Below the pieces are notes generated by a model that had not been told where the DNA came from, did not search any database, and saw only the letters and a list, made by a program, of their open reading frames with translations. From CAYRLZ01 sp964425275 (lineage in GTDB: Bacteria > Hydrothermota > Tepidihabitantia > Tepidihabitantales > JBDRVQ01), in the NCBI GenBank assembly GCA_964425275.1, contig CAYRLZ010000080.1:1-7639 (forward strand): DNA of 7,639 nt. Direction: 5' to 3'. Position numbers and translations under genes: made by a program. How positions within the stretch are numbered: the stretch's first letter is position 1; the number at the start of each line of letters is the position of its first letter. Below, in pieces: positions 1 to 5,462 of this stretch.

Positions 1-114
1 TACCGTAATCATATCCGTGGGAGAGGCGGTTTTAAGGATTTCCTGTAATTCCGGAACAATCGTCCCACCAAACAGGGTGGTCGCGATTGTCAAGAAAAGA
101 AAAAGGTTTTTCAT
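1..114 (-). CDS. N-terminus of a secreted protein, possibly a protease propeptide (partial)
   Basis: The minus strand encodes 38 codons from an ATG at 114 and runs off the left edge. The start is supported by AAAGGAGG at 121-128, six bases upstream, and by a consensus promoter further out. The product begins MKNLFLFLTIATTLFGG, which is a lysine, a hydrophobic core and small residues, so a typical Sec signal peptide with cleavage likely around residues 16-18. The following part, PELQEILKTASPTDMITV, resembles the start of inhibitor-type propeptides of secreted subtilisin-like (S8) peptidases, where a 'PELQ..L..A.P...I.V' pattern is common. That family call is inference from about 20 residues; the secreted nature is better supported. 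It is transcribed away from all other genes in the window. Confidence 0.72.
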   Translation of the reverse strand, partial: MKNLFLFLTIATTLFGGTIVPELQEILKTASPTDMITV

Positions 115-140
115 ATAAGACCTCCTTTTATTAGAATTAA

Positions 141-164
141 AGGGGTTTGGTTAACTAAACCCCT
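141..164 (-). promoter_or_regulatory. 24-bp palindrome in the 5' leader of the secreted-protein gene
   Basis: AGGGGTTT (141-148) and AAACCCCT (157-164) are perfectly complementary and flank the self-complementary hexamer GTTAAC (150-155). Only the 149/156 pair is mismatched. It lies between the promoter (208-235) and the ribosome binding site (121-128) of the minus-strand gene, so it would be transcribed as a stable leader hairpin or could be a dimeric repressor operator on DNA. It is not followed by a T run in either direction, so a terminator is unlikely. Confidence 0.6.
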
Positions 165-207
165 GTTTGTTACTCTCCGAAGATTAAACATCTCGTTTTT
201 TAATTAT

Positions 208-235
208 ATTATAGCAAAAATCTTTCAAAAGTCAA
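208..235 (-). promoter_or_regulatory. Sigma-70-type promoter for the minus-strand secreted-protein gene
   Basis: Read on the minus strand, TTGACT (complement of 230-235) and TATAAT (complement of 208-213) are separated by 16 bases. This gives a transcript start near 200 and a leader of roughly 85 nt that includes the palindrome at 141-164. The boxes match the consensus at 11 of 12 positions. Confidence 0.75.
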
Positions 236-494
236 TGACCCGGTTCATTTGGCGATAATTACAAAGAGATTTTGGGTAAGATAAAGACTGTTTGGAGTGC
301 CAACTTGAAATAGGGATTAGGCAATAATTATGGGAAAGTGAGAATTATTTAAAGATAACTCCTCTAAGAGATGAAAGAAATTTATAGCCCAAAAATAACT
401 TGCGACCATTTTTCTAATTATTTCGCTCACTCACTAAGACCCCACAGGGCAAGAGAAACTCCTCCAACCAAAGGGCCTTTAAGGTCTCATTAGC

Positions 495-573
495 CTACCT
501 GTCCAACATCCTTGTCGGATAAACTCGGCCGCTACAACAATCTTTATTTTTCAATTCGCTAAGGATGAGGTAG
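495..573. other. Possible structured RNA: 13-bp stem with a 6-base bulge
   Basis: CTACCT (495-500) pairs with AGGTAG (568-573), and CATCCTT (507-513) pairs with AAGGATG (561-567). Together they form one 13-bp helix interrupted only by GTCCAA on the left strand. Nearby, GGGTGA (594-599) pairs with TCACCC (612-617), with CCC (591-593) able to stack against GGG (622-624). No known RNA family (tmRNA, RNase P, SRP, 6S) is recognised and the strand is unknown. The pairing could be chance in a window of this size. Confidence 0.25.
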
Positions 574-697
574 ACATATGCCGAGCTTACCCCGGGTGAT
601 AAGAGATTGACTCACCCTGACGGGCTTTCAATGACAAAACAGGGTTTTGGCACAGACTCATCAAGAGGATTTTAGAGATATTGGATTAAATTAGGGC

Positions 698-716
698 TTG
701 GTCGTTTAGCGACCAA
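698..716. other. Small perfect hairpin, 7-bp stem and 5-base loop
   Basis: TTGGTCG (698-704) and CGACCAA (710-716) enclose the loop TTTAG. A run of A follows on the plus strand, so on the minus strand the hairpin is preceded, not followed, by U. It is therefore not a clear terminator in either direction. A second copy of GCGACCA lies at 402-408. Confidence 0.3.
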
Positions 717-775
717 AAATTAATCGGTGAAATTTCGCTTAACATCTTGATTTTACAGGACTTATCGGATTTTTT

Positions 776-1087
776 CCTTTCTTTTAGGGTATCGTTCCCT
801 GGATGCCTTACCCTATCCCTTACTTAATGCCTTACTGGGTCTCTTATCCTATCCTTTACTCTATCCCTTACCTAACCCCTTTCTCTGCCTCTTACTCTTG
901 CCCTCTCTTTTACCCTTTCTTAGTGCCTTGGTCTTTCTCCCTCTGATACGCTCCCTGATAGGTTCTCTAATCCTATCCCTGTGTCTTTCTCTGTATCTCT
1001 TCCTTAATCCTATGGGAGATTGGTATTAAAGCTCTATTCTCTTTCCTATTCGGGATTCTATTGGAAATCTTATTATTGGTTCTATTT
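776..1087. repeat. Degenerate hexamer-phased pyrimidine-rich array
   Basis: Cut into sixes from 806, the sequence reads CCTTAC, CCTATC, CCTTAC, TTAATG, CCTTAC and so on, with no break in phase for 35 units (806-1015). Position six is C in 29 of the 35 units and position one is C or T in 33. The common units are CCTTAC, CCTATC, TCTTAC and CCTTTC. The same phase is visible to the left from about 776. It is weaker to the right, with CTATTC or CTATTx units at 1034, 1046, 1058 and 1082. The units are diverged yet never lose register, which differs from an ordinary slippage-made microsatellite. Plus-strand frame 1 is open over 751-1029 but lacks a normal early start codon. Confidence 0.7.
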
Positions 1088-1190
1088 CAGGTAGAAAGAC
1101 CGGACGATGGCACCAGACTGACATTGAGACATTAGAGCCAAACTCCATTCGTAAGATGGACTTCTCTAACCCTTTAATGAAATCTGCCGA

Positions 1191-1218
1191 TTGACAATAA
1201 TGGATTATTGCTTATAAT
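1191..1218 (+). promoter_or_regulatory. Perfect-consensus promoter for the methyltransferase cassette
   Basis: TTGACA (1191-1196) and TATAAT (1213-1218) match the sigma-70 consensus exactly, with a 16-base spacer. Transcription would begin near 1225, only about 15 bases before the ATG at 1240. The transcript is therefore almost leaderless and has no clear Shine-Dalgarno sequence. Confidence 0.8.
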
Positions 1219-1239
1219 AAATAATTTAAAAAGAACAGA

Positions 1240-3060
1240 ATGTATTATTGGTTTTTTAAGTTATTTAATAATATAAAGAGCGAACATGAGGCTAAGGAAC
1301 TTGCCCGATCTGAATTAGAAAGTCTATTTGGAAAGGTAGAACCGATTTATAATTTCTTTGAGATACTAAAAGAAACACCTCTAAGTAAATTTACTTCTTC
1401 TAATTTGAGAATTCAGGATTACATAACTCATGAGTTGCCTTATGGCAAAATCCAGGGCTACTGGGGGACTTCTGATAAAATCACCGGTTTAAGTAAATTA
1501 GTTAAGAGATTATCCTACACAAGGGAGATATATTTGGTTGGAAGTTCTGTTAAGGCACCAGAATACTTAACAGTGGAAATTTTTCCCGAAGGCGTGTTGG
1601 GAAAGAATTTCCATTATTTCCAGACCGATAATCTTTTCTGTTTCCGGTTTATCACCCATCAATATTTTATCGAGAAGTCAGAATATATATCAAAACTTAG
1701 CCGAAACGAAAATGAGGTGGAGAGGAATGTTGAAGTATTATTTTCCCACTTAATGAAGAATATCTACCGAATACCGGCTTCTTCCACACTAAGTATCGGC
1801 AAAAGGTTGCCGGATTATTTTGCGATTCGGGAAGAGCCTTCTTTATACCTTACGCATTATTTTCACCCCTATAAGGGCAAGTTTCATCCGAAAATGGTAA
1901 GGGCGTTATTAAATTACATTTGCCCTCATTGTCAAGGAACTGTTCTTGATAACTTTGCCGGAAGCGGAACTTTGCTCGTTGAGGCGTCATTGCTCGGACT
2001 GAATTCTATCGGTGTGGAAATAAACCCCCTTTCGGTACTAATGTCCAATGTGAAGTGCAACTCGCTTCGGATGGACATCAGTGAGTTGAAAAGAGAAATA
2101 GACCAGTATTTTGAAAAAATTAAAGAAGGTATCGGCCGCTACAAAAACCGAGAAGAAAAACAACTCCAATTTTCCAAAAATAGCGCAATCAACTTTGATA
2201 CGATTGAAAAACAATCGGGCGAATTGGCACCGAAAATTAAAAATCACATCAATAAAAATGAAGTTATCATCAAAGTTTTGATCGGTAAAGAACTATTGGG
2301 AGGTGTTGGAAATAAGGAAATTAGAGATTTTTTACTCCTTGCCCTGAGTGGCACAATAAGCGATGTCGCTCGGAGAACAAAGGAGGAATTTTTAGATGTC
2401 TTTCAAGAGAGAGTTAATAACCTCTATTTAAGATTGTTTCTTTTCCAAAGATTGAATGCGACCTTGAAGATTAATCTCGGTAGTTCAAAAACATATGAAG
2501 GGGATGCTCGGAATATATCTTACATTGATTCCGAATCCATAGAGGGAATCGTCAACTCCCCTCCTTATTCCGTTGCCCTGGATTACATAAAAAATGACTA
2601 CCCGCAATTAGTTCTTTTCGGATTGACCAATTCCATTGAGAGATTGAAAATGAATATTATGGGCAATCCGCGAATAAATTATTCAAAAGGTTTGTTCCAA
2701 AGGATTAAAGAAGAGCCGAACCCTTTAATCGGATCGGAGACTGCCCAAAGAGTTGTAAAATATCTCTTGGCAAACGGACGGGAACAGGCTGGTCTGCGGA
2801 GTCTCAAATTTTTCCTTGATATGCAAAGGGCATTAAAAGAGATGTATCGGGTGATGAAAAGAGAAAGCCGAGCAGGTATTGTAATCGGTAATAACCATTT
2901 TATGGTCAAAAATGAGTATATTGAAGTCCCCAATGATAAGGTTATCTTAGAAATAGCAGAAAATATCGGCTTTAACCGGGAAAAATGGATTGGCAGAGAA
3001 TTGGAAAAGAGTAGTGAAGGGAATATAAGAGAAGAAACAATAATCATTCTAAAAAAATAA
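1240..3060 (+). CDS. SPPY-type DNA methyltransferase with a THUMP/Trm11-like N-terminus
   Basis: This 606-residue protein is a class I S-adenosylmethionine methyltransferase. It most likely acts on an exocyclic amino group in DNA (N4-cytosine or N6-adenine). Residues 209-217 (HPYKGKFHP) form the segment that typically precedes motif I. FAGSGT (239-244) is the AdoMet-binding motif I, with GVEINP (258-263) at the end of the next strand. NSPPYS (439-444) is the catalytic motif IV; SPPY is typical of DNA amino-methylases, whereas tRNA Trm11 enzymes usually have DPPY. About 195 residues lie between motifs I and IV and could carry target recognition. Residues 15-31, with ELARSELESLFG, and the KLVKRLSYTREIYLV region (86-100) resemble the THUMP-side N-terminus of Trm11-like enzymes. 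The ATG start sits just after a consensus promoter and lacks a clear ribosome binding site, yet the N-terminal match argues that it is right. A 209-residue partner gene follows after 10 bases. A tRNA or other RNA substrate cannot be excluded. Confidence 0.8.
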   Translation: MYYWFFKLFNNIKSEHEAKELARSELESLFGKVEPIYNFFEILKETPLSKFTSSNLRIQDYITHELPYGKIQGYWGTSDKITGLSKLVKRLSYTREIYLVGSSVKAPEYLTVEIFPEGVLGKNFHYFQTDNLFCFRFITHQYFIEKSEYISKLSRNENEVERNVEVLFSHLMKNIYRIPASSTLSIGKRLPDYFAIREEPSLYLTHYFHPYKGKFHPKMVRALLNYICPHCQGTVLDNFAGSGTLLVEASLLGLNSIGVEINPLSVLMSNVKCNSLRMDISELKREIDQYFEKIKEGIGRYKNREEKQLQFSKNSAINFDTIEKQSGELAPKIKNHINKNEVIIKVLIGKELLGGVGNKEIRDFLLLALSGTISDVARRTKEEFLDVFQERVNNLYLRLFLFQRLNATLKINLGSSKTYEGDARNISYIDSESIEGIVNSPPYSVALDYIKNDYPQLVLFGLTNSIERLKMNIMGNPRINYSKGLFQRIKEEPNPLIGSETAQRVVKYLLANGREQAGLRSLKFFLDMQRALKEMYRVMKRESRAGIVIGNNHFMVKNEYIEVPNDKVILEIAENIGFNREKWIGRELEKSSEGNIREETIIILKK

Positions 3061-3070
3061 GGAGGATAAA

Positions 3071-3700
3071 GTGGCAAAGATTAAAGAGATGGTTGAAGGA
3101 CCGGAAATTAAAATTACTGGCCGCAGGGGGCGATTTGAAATAGTAAAAACCGTCGTCAACACATTTATTGACTTTGAAAAAGATAAGAAAGGGAGAGAGA
3201 TTGGATTTAAATATCCGGTGGAAACTTTGCCGGGTGGTAAAAAACTTTATATTTCTCGACCGGGAAGAAAATGGAACTTTGACTTTAAGGTAGAAATTCC
3301 ACCGGATTGCGGGCTGGAAGAAGGTAGACATGAACAGATTGCCATACTGCTAAGAAGAACCAAAAATCGGGAAGACTTCCCAAAATTGTGGCAGATGATT
3401 ACCAATTTATACCATTGCACTAATAATGATGTAAATTCTATGCTCCAGGAGAACCCCATCTCTTATGAAAGTGGCCCGGAAATTGAAGTTTTATTAAAAC
3501 TTATAAAATGGTTATTTATTATGGAAGATATTATCTATTGGGACCACGAAGGGCGGGCATTCTTATATAACTTCTTTCTTTATGCGATAAATGAAGAAAG
3601 CGAAGATTCCTTCAAAGAGTCATTAGCCAAAATAAAAAAGAATCCGAATCAATTGAAGTTTCTGCTTAAAAAGCACGATATGAAATGGGAAGATGCTTAA
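3071..3700 (+). CDS. Unknown 209-residue partner of the methyltransferase
   Basis: I do not recognise this family. The GTG start at 3071 is set by GGAGG (3061-3065) five bases upstream, ten bases after the methyltransferase stop, so the two genes are almost certainly co-transcribed. The product is soluble and charged, with no signal peptide or membrane segment. Visible parts are a basic N-terminal third with probable beta strands (FEIVKTVVNTFIDFE, 22-36), a KWNFDFKVEIPP stretch (67-78), and a helical C-terminal half with LLKLIKWLFIMEDIIYW (141-157) followed by GRAFLYNFFLYA. A D-x-K (D71-F-K73) preceded by acidic residues (D34, D37) is loosely like a PD-(D/E)XK nuclease layout, but no full motif is clear. 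By position it could be a cognate restriction enzyme, a specificity or accessory factor, or an unrelated protein. A short ORF in another frame overlaps its 3' end. Confidence 0.75.
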   Translation: MAKIKEMVEGPEIKITGRRGRFEIVKTVVNTFIDFEKDKKGREIGFKYPVETLPGGKKLYISRPGRKWNFDFKVEIPPDCGLEEGRHEQIAILLRRTKNREDFPKLWQMITNLYHCTNNDVNSMLQENPISYESGPEIEVLLKLIKWLFIMEDIIYWDHEGRAFLYNFFLYAINEESEDSFKESLAKIKKNPNQLKFLLKKHDMKWEDA

Positions 3701-3712
3701 CTCCCATTTTTA
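3683..3712 (+). terminator. Possible weak intrinsic terminator of the methyltransferase cassette
   Basis: AAATGGGA (3683-3690) pairs perfectly with TCCCATTT (3702-3709) around an 11-base loop, followed by TTTTTAAT in which the first T residues are shared with the stem. The stem overlaps the stop codon of the upstream gene. Three G-C pairs make it modest, so termination may be partial. Confidence 0.4.
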
Positions 3713-3843
3713 ATAGAAACGAAAATAATTTGGTTAAGTCCGTTGATAAAATTCAAAAATTAAATAGAGAAATCCCAAAAGTCTCCAAAAGGTCGGATAA
3801 ATGGTATTCTCTAAAATCCGTTGAAGAGAAGAGGATGATTTAA
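3685..3843 (+). CDS. Possible small protein or frameshifted remnant, 52 codons
   Basis: An ATG at 3685 opens 52 codons in the -1 frame relative to the preceding gene and overlaps its end by 16 bases. There is no ribosome binding site. The translation is lysine- and glutamate-rich like its neighbours, containing NLVKSVDKIQKLNREIPKV and RSDKWYSLKSVEEKR, so it looks more protein-like than random DNA. It may be a real overlapping small gene, the broken-off end of a longer version of the 209-residue protein, or chance. No family is recognised. Confidence 0.25.
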   Translation: MGRCLTPIFNRNENNLVKSVDKIQKLNREIPKVSKRSDKWYSLKSVEEKRMI

Positions 3844-4081
3844 GGTATCTGATAAATGTGAAAAGTAAAAATGAGGCAGGAAGTGGCAATATCAGGGAAA
3901 AGTTACCAGACGCCGCAGACAATCCCGTGCCCTGACGGTCTGGTCTGCCCTGCCTCAAAAGCGCGGCGCGGCAATTGAAGCCCATCTCAGTATGGTAAAA
4001 TTTAAAGGAGAGGGCGATTTTATCAAAAGTCATCCCGAACTACTGAAACCAAGGTAGTATGTCTAAACCACGCGTCCCCCC
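3844..4081. other. Intergenic stretch with coding-like fragments
   Basis: No intact gene is visible. Frame 3 is open from 3825 to 3935 and reads DDLRYLINVKSKNEAGSGN and onward, ending in a TGA. Frame 2 is open from 3875 to 4057 and ends MVKFKGEGDFIKSHPELL followed by KPR and a stop, from an ATG at 3992. With the frame-1 ORF that ends at 3843, these form a chain of short open stretches in three different frames, as expected of a decayed gene. A GC-rich inverted repeat (3872-3957) sits in the middle. The base composition of 3903-3975 is clearly richer in G and C than the surroundings. Positions 4058-4081 show nothing before the hup promoter. Confidence 0.3.
3872..3957. repeat. GC-rich nested inverted repeat
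   Basis: TGAGGCAGG (3872-3880) and CCTGCCTCA (3949-3957) are perfect 9-bp complements at the two ends. Inside them CCAGAC (3906-3911) pairs with GTCTGG (3938-3943), and TCAGGG (3892-3897) could alternatively pair with CCCTGA (3930-3935). A miniature mobile element, a structured RNA or a fold in decayed DNA are all possible; no family is recognised. Confidence 0.45.
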
Positions 4082-4110
4082 TTGACAAATCGTTAAGTTT
4101 TTGATATATT
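4082..4110 (+). promoter_or_regulatory. Promoter of the hup-mtnA-folP-cdaA operon
   Basis: TTGACA (4082-4087) and TATATT (4105-4110) are separated by the ideal 17 bases. The transcript should start near 4117, giving a leader of about 50 nt before the hup start. No other strong promoter is visible before the end of cdaA, so it probably serves all four genes. Confidence 0.8.
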
Positions 4111-4168
4111 AAGCGGAAATGGAAAGAAAAAGGTTAGTGAAAAAACTTCAAAAAGGGGGTGAAAAAAT

Positions 4169-4441
4169 ATGACTAAAGCTCAACTCATTGAGAGACTCGC
4201 CAAGGATATGGGGGTAACAAAGAAACAAGCCTCCTTGGGGCTACAATCATTTATGGATGCGATAAAACAGGTGATGAAGAAAGGCGACGAACTGACTCTT
4301 CCCAAATTTGGTCGATTCTATGTCAAAAAGACAAAGGCAAGAATTGGTCGTAATCCGGCAACCGGTGAAGAGATAAAAATTCCCGCTAAGCGCCGACCAG
4401 CATTCCGTCCCGGAAAAGAATTAAAGGATGCCCTTAAATAA
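4169..4441 (+). CDS. hup: HU-family nucleoid DNA-binding protein
   Basis: The product is 90 residues, the standard HU length. HU is an abundant dimeric histone-like protein that binds and bends DNA with little sequence preference and compacts the nucleoid. The N-terminal helices (TKAQLIERLAKDMGVTKKQA), the strand with LPKFGRFYVKK (44-54) and the signature GRNPATGEEIKIPA (60-73) are all present. P63 is the proline that intercalates between bases at the tip of the flexible arm. The C-terminal PAFRPGKELKDALK is also canonical. The ATG is preceded by AAAGGGGGTG (4152-4161), a good Shine-Dalgarno sequence. It is the first gene of a four-gene run. Its end overlaps the mtnA start by 14 bases, and a strong hairpin follows its stop, which would let HU be made in excess of the genes behind it. 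The choice between HU and the related IHF rests on length and overall pattern. Confidence 0.95.
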   Translation: MTKAQLIERLAKDMGVTKKQASLGLQSFMDAIKQVMKKGDELTLPKFGRFYVKKTKARIGRNPATGEEIKIPAKRRPAFRPGKELKDALK

Positions 4442-5462
4442 AACCAAGGGGGTGGGACCAATCCCACCCCCTCTAATCTTTAATGGCTACTCACTAAAAA
4501 TATTAGACCAGACAAAACTCCCGGGAAAGATTATTTATCGGACAATTAGAGGCTATAAAACCCTGATAAAGGCAATAAAGGAATTAAAAATTAGAGGGGC
4601 GCCTTTAATTGGAATTGCCGCCGCCTACGGTCTGGCTTTAGAGGCCAATAAGCCCGGTTTTAACCCAAGGCGGGGCAAGAGGATTATTCAAGAGTTAGAA
4701 AAGACCCGCCCGACCGCTTATAATCTATTCTGGGCGCTTGGACAACTCCGAAGTCTCCTTGATTCTGAACTAAATATCTCTCAACTCCGAAAGGCAATTC
4801 TGGCAAAGGCGAAGTCGCTGGCAAGAGAAGAGGAGGTGAGGTGTGACCGAATTGGTGAAATTGGGGCCGGATTATTACCCAATAAGGCATCGGTTCTTAC
4901 CATCTGCAACACCGGTCATTTGGCAACCCCGGGAATCGGCACCGCCTTAGGAGTGATTTATCGGGCAAAAGAAAAAGGGAAAGACTTAACGGTCTTCGTC
5001 TGCGAAACCCGTCCCCTTCTGCAAGGCGCCCGACTCACTACCTTTGAATTAAAAAAAAGAGGGATAAAAACCGTTCTTTTAACCGATGGGATGGTTGGTC
5101 AAATGATGCCGGCGATTGACATTTGCCTAACCGGTGCCGACCGAATTGTGCGAAATGGTGATTGCGCGAATAAGGTTGGAACTTTAACCCTGGCAATTTG
5201 CGCCAATTATTATAAGAAACCCTTTTATGTTGTTGCCCCAACCTCCACCATTGACACCTCACTGGCCACCGGGGCAGAGATTATCATTGAAGAGCGCAAG
5301 GAAGAGGAGATTACCACTTTCTTTGGTCATCGGATTGCACCAAAGGGGATAGCGGTGCGAAATCCAGCATTTGATGTTGTGCCACATAGTTTAATCACCG
5401 GGATTATAACCGAGGAGGGAATAATCTATCCGCCGTTTGAATTTCCTCACCCTAATTTATAG
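4428..5462 (+). CDS. mtnA: Methylthioribose-1-phosphate isomerase
   Basis: This 344-residue cytosolic enzyme isomerises 5-methylthioribose 1-phosphate to 5-methylthioribulose 1-phosphate in methionine salvage. It belongs to the eIF2B-alpha-like isomerase family. DQTKLP (27-32), RGAPLIGIAAAYGLAL (56-71), TICNTGHLATPGIGTALGVI (158-177) with the catalytic Cys160, CETRPLLQGARLTTFEL (192-208), GADRI with the catalytic Asp238, NKVGT (248-252) and APTSTID (270-276) are all present, so it should be active. The ATG at 4428 lies inside the end of hup and has no well-spaced ribosome binding site. The only other in-frame start before the conserved region is a GTG at 4452, which lies inside the stem of the hairpin at 4447-4472. 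The ATG gives an N-terminal length like that of known MtnA proteins and implies coupling to hup translation. The related archaeal ribose-1,5-bisphosphate isomerase is a less likely alternative. Confidence 0.9.
   Translation: MPLNKTKGVGPIPPPLIFNGYSLKILDQTKLPGKIIYRTIRGYKTLIKAIKELKIRGAPLIGIAAAYGLALEANKPGFNPRRGKRIIQELEKTRPTAYNLFWALGQLRSLLDSELNISQLRKAILAKAKSLAREEEVRCDRIGEIGAGLLPNKASVLTICNTGHLATPGIGTALGVIYRAKEKGKDLTVFVCETRPLLQGARLTTFELKKRGIKTVLLTDGMVGQMMPAIDICLTGADRIVRNGDCANKVGTLTLAICANYYKKPFYVVAPTSTIDTSLATGAEIIIEERKEEEITTFFGHRIAPKGIAVRNPAFDVVPHSLITGIITEEGIIYPPFEFPHPNL
4447..4483 (+). terminator. Perfect 11-bp hairpin after hup: attenuator or partial terminator
   Basis: AGGGGGTGGGA (4447-4457) and TCCCACCCCCT (4462-4472) pair perfectly around the tetraloop CCAA, starting six bases after the hup stop codon. 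The tail CTCTAATCTTT is only moderately U-rich, so termination would be partial. The hairpin also falls within codons 7-15 of mtnA if that gene starts at 4428. It could therefore set the HU to MtnA ratio, protect the hup message from decay, or act on mtnA translation. Confidence 0.55.

Larger units (their letters stand above)
236..1190. other. Gene-poor region of almost 1 kb
   Basis: No convincing gene is visible on either strand. All frames are broken by stops at roughly random spacing. The longest ATG-started stretch outside the repeat is 40 codons (371-493), with no good ribosome binding site. What it does hold is listed separately: a possible bulged stem (495-573), a nested GC-rich fold (591-624), a 7-bp hairpin (698-716) and the hexamer-phased pyrimidine-rich array (about 776-1087). 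The final stretch (1094-1190) shows nothing recognisable before the methyltransferase promoter. Such length is unusual beside the tightly packed operon on the right, so it may be a decayed or accessory insertion. Confidence 0.6.

Noticed and set aside
239..313. Short open stretch reading GDNYKEILGKIKTVWSANLK
   Set aside because: It is about two dozen codons between stops with no start codon, so it cannot be separated from chance. It overlaps nothing that would support a remnant.
371..493. ATG-started 40-codon ORF on the plus strand
   Set aside because: It has no proper ribosome binding site, no recognisable protein features and a length expected by chance. Other open stretches nearby in different frames are equally short.
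655..664. Minus-strand TTGATGAGTC, resembling a hammerhead ribozyme core
   Set aside because: The matching GAAA core and the three helices cannot be placed around it, so the resemblance is probably chance.
776..1087. CRISPR or tandem-repeat array interpretation of the hexamer region
   Set aside because: Units are six bases, diverged and without spacers, and no cas gene is present.
2679..3077. Minus-strand ORF of 132 codons inside the methyltransferase gene
   Set aside because: It is fully antisense to a clear methyltransferase C-terminus, with composition typical of a shadow frame.
3975..4012. Possible promoter (TTGAAG ... TAAAAT) and AAAGGAG before 4013
   Set aside because: The spacer is only 15 bases, the boxes are poor and no start codon with an open frame follows the purine run.
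3734..4033. Minus-strand ORF of 99 codons
   Set aside because: It lies antisense to the coding-like stretches and the GC-rich inverted repeat, has no ribosome binding site or family resemblance, and looks like a shadow.
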